Source of the DNA: Streptococcus catagoni
Lineage (GTDB): Bacteria > Bacillota > Bacilli > Lactobacillales > Streptococcaceae
Reading direction: 5' to 3'
Length of the DNA stretch: 64,000 nt
Assembly (NCBI RefSeq): GCF_011421425.1
Contig: NZ_WPCW01000001.1
Span: 1-64,000 of the forward strand
The position numbers were made by a program, and so were the translations under genes. The notes beneath the pieces are model-generated. The model was not told where the DNA came from. It was given only the letters and a program-made list of their open reading frames with translations, and did no database searches. Below, piece after piece: positions 63,019 to 64,000 of this stretch (positions within the stretch are counted from its first letter, which is position 1; every line of letters starts with the position of its first letter).

Positions 63019-64000
63019 TGTTATTTCCACTCTTTTTAAGTCCAGAAGAAATCAAGTCCTTACAAGCTGACGAAGCCCTTTCTGATCAGGTACAAAAGAG
63101 GACTCCTGAACAGATTGAAGCTATTTACACCAGCGGGCAAAATGTCTTAGTATCGGCCTCTGCGGGTTCTGGGAAAACCTTTGTTATGGTTGAGCGCATT
63201 ATCGACAAGATTTTACGTGGTGTTTCCATTGAGGATCTCTTTATTTCCACTTTTACAGTTAAGGCTGCAAGGGAATTAAAAGAACGTCTAGAAAAGAAAC
63301 TCCTAGAAGAAATCAGGAAAACAGGAGATACTTCTCTTAATACCTACCTGAATAAGCAGTTGCAATCCCTCTACTTAGCAGATATTGGGACTATGGACGC
63401 CTTTACACAAAAATTAGTCAGTGACCATGGCTATAGCATAGGCATATCCCCAAAATATCGCATCATGCAGGATAAGTCTGAACAAGATATCTTAAAAAAT
63501 ACTGTTTATAAGGAGCTATTTGCTGATTACCTTGAAGGTGACCATGCTGAAAGCTTTATTAAGCTGGTGAAGAATTTTTCTGCCAATGCTAAAAATTCAA
63601 GAGTCTTTAGGGAAGCAGTCTATAAAATCTACTATTTCAGCCAATCAACAGCCGATCCAGAATGGTGGATGGAAAAGAGGTTTTTAAAGGCAGCAAAAAG
63701 CCTGCAAAGTTATAAAGACTTACCAGATCAAACGATAGGAACCTTCTTGTTCTCCATGCAAGATACGGCGGATCAATTAAAAGATCTAACAGAGCTTGAG
63801 GACTATGAGCAGTTAACTAAAAAAGGTCTACCAAGCAAAAAATACCTTAAGCACTTAGAGATCATTGAAAGACTTTATGATTGGGCTAAGCATTTTGATC
63901 ATTACTATGGTAAGGAAAAAATTGGGCAGCTAGCTCTGGATTTAACAAAACTTTTACCAACAAGCAGTTATATCACCCTTCTTGGACAAAAATATCCCAT
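63018..64000 (+). CDS. rexA: ATP-dependent helicase/nuclease subunit RexA (AddA-type), N-terminal part
   Basis: Open frame from ATG 63018, within the rexB stop codon, to the end of the window (about 327 residues; the gene continues). [27 protein letters not shown] contains the Q motif and Walker A (K53), and [15 protein letters not shown] is helicase motif Ia, placing it in UvrD/AddA-type helicases. AGGAGG precedes the start. It pairs with RexB in the recombination exonuclease. Confidence 0.95.
   Translation, partial: MLFPLFLSPEEIKSLQADEALSDQVQKRTPEQIEAIYTSGQNVLVSASAGSGKTFVMVERIIDKILRGVSIEDLFISTFTVKAARELKERLEKKLLEEIRKTGDTSLNTYLNKQLQSLYLADIGTMDAFTQKLVSDHGYSIGISPKYRIMQDKSEQDILKNTVYKELFADYLEGDHAESFIKLVKNFSANAKNSRVFREAVYKIYYFSQSTADPEWWMEKRFLKAAKSLQSYKDLPDQTIGTFLFSMQDTADQLKDLTELEDYEQLTKKGLPSKKYLKHLEIIERLYDWAKHFDHYYGKEKIGQLALDLTKLLPTSSYITLLGQKYP

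Overview
The window is a stretch of low-GC, densely packed chromosome from a Streptococcus. Supporting landmarks are a streptococcal GyrB, EzrA, RexB/RexA, the murA-epuA-endA order, a preQ1-II riboswitch (known from Streptococcaceae) ahead of queT, and an LPXTG-anchored SpnA-type nuclease. SpnA together with a complete V-type ATPase operon points to the pyogenic side of the genus (S. uberis, S. parauberis, S. iniae or S. pyogenes relatives). I cannot fix the species from sequence alone.

Layout. 1-5.45 kb: the 3' end of lacD, then a divergent GntR-type regulator and an operon of GH35 beta-galactosidase plus a complete mannose-family PTS (IIB, IIC, IID, IIA) for a host-type galactoside. 5.45-8.6 kb: a palindrome-rich spacer, then leftward rpmE2, a pde2/nrnA-type DHH phosphodiesterase, an ElaA-type acetyltransferase and a YghU-type thiol transferase. 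8.7-11.3 kb: flavodoxin, chorismate mutase, a CLC protein with fluoride-antiporter signatures, and rplS. 11.8-21.4 kb: nanE, tRNA-Arg(CCU), rodA, a HAD phosphatase, gyrB, ezrA, two small unknowns and eno. 21.4-24.8 kb: a duplicated palindrome/terminator unit and the wall-anchored nuclease spnA. 25.1-28.0 kb: ridA, a PfoR-like membrane protein and dsdA, a probable D-serine catabolic operon with a CcpA-type site inside its promoter.

28.1-36.9 kb: a nine-gene V-type ATPase operon (ntpFIKECGABD) whose K subunit keeps the Na+ ligands of the Enterococcus hirae enzyme. 37-39 kb: a DUF4298 gene, a nitroreductase gene interrupted by TGA, and riboswitch-controlled queT. 39.2-44.5 kb: ligA, a lipid kinase and pulA. 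44.8-51.3 kb: the complete F-type ATPase operon (atpEBFHAGDC). 51.4-64 kb: a DUF1146 membrane gene, murA, epuA, endA, T-box controlled pheST, osmC, an ABC-ATPase fragment, a zinc metallopeptidase, rexB and the start of rexA.

Most of the window is core genome. I found no prophage, insertion sequence, CRISPR array or obvious new defence system. The points most worth following up are the probable Na+ V-ATPase beside a probable H+ F-ATPase, the fluoride-type CLC, the CcpA-marked D-serine operon, three promoters placed so that their mRNAs would start at the start codon (HAD gene, ligA, DUF1146 gene), two decayed genes, and several structured intergenic regions.
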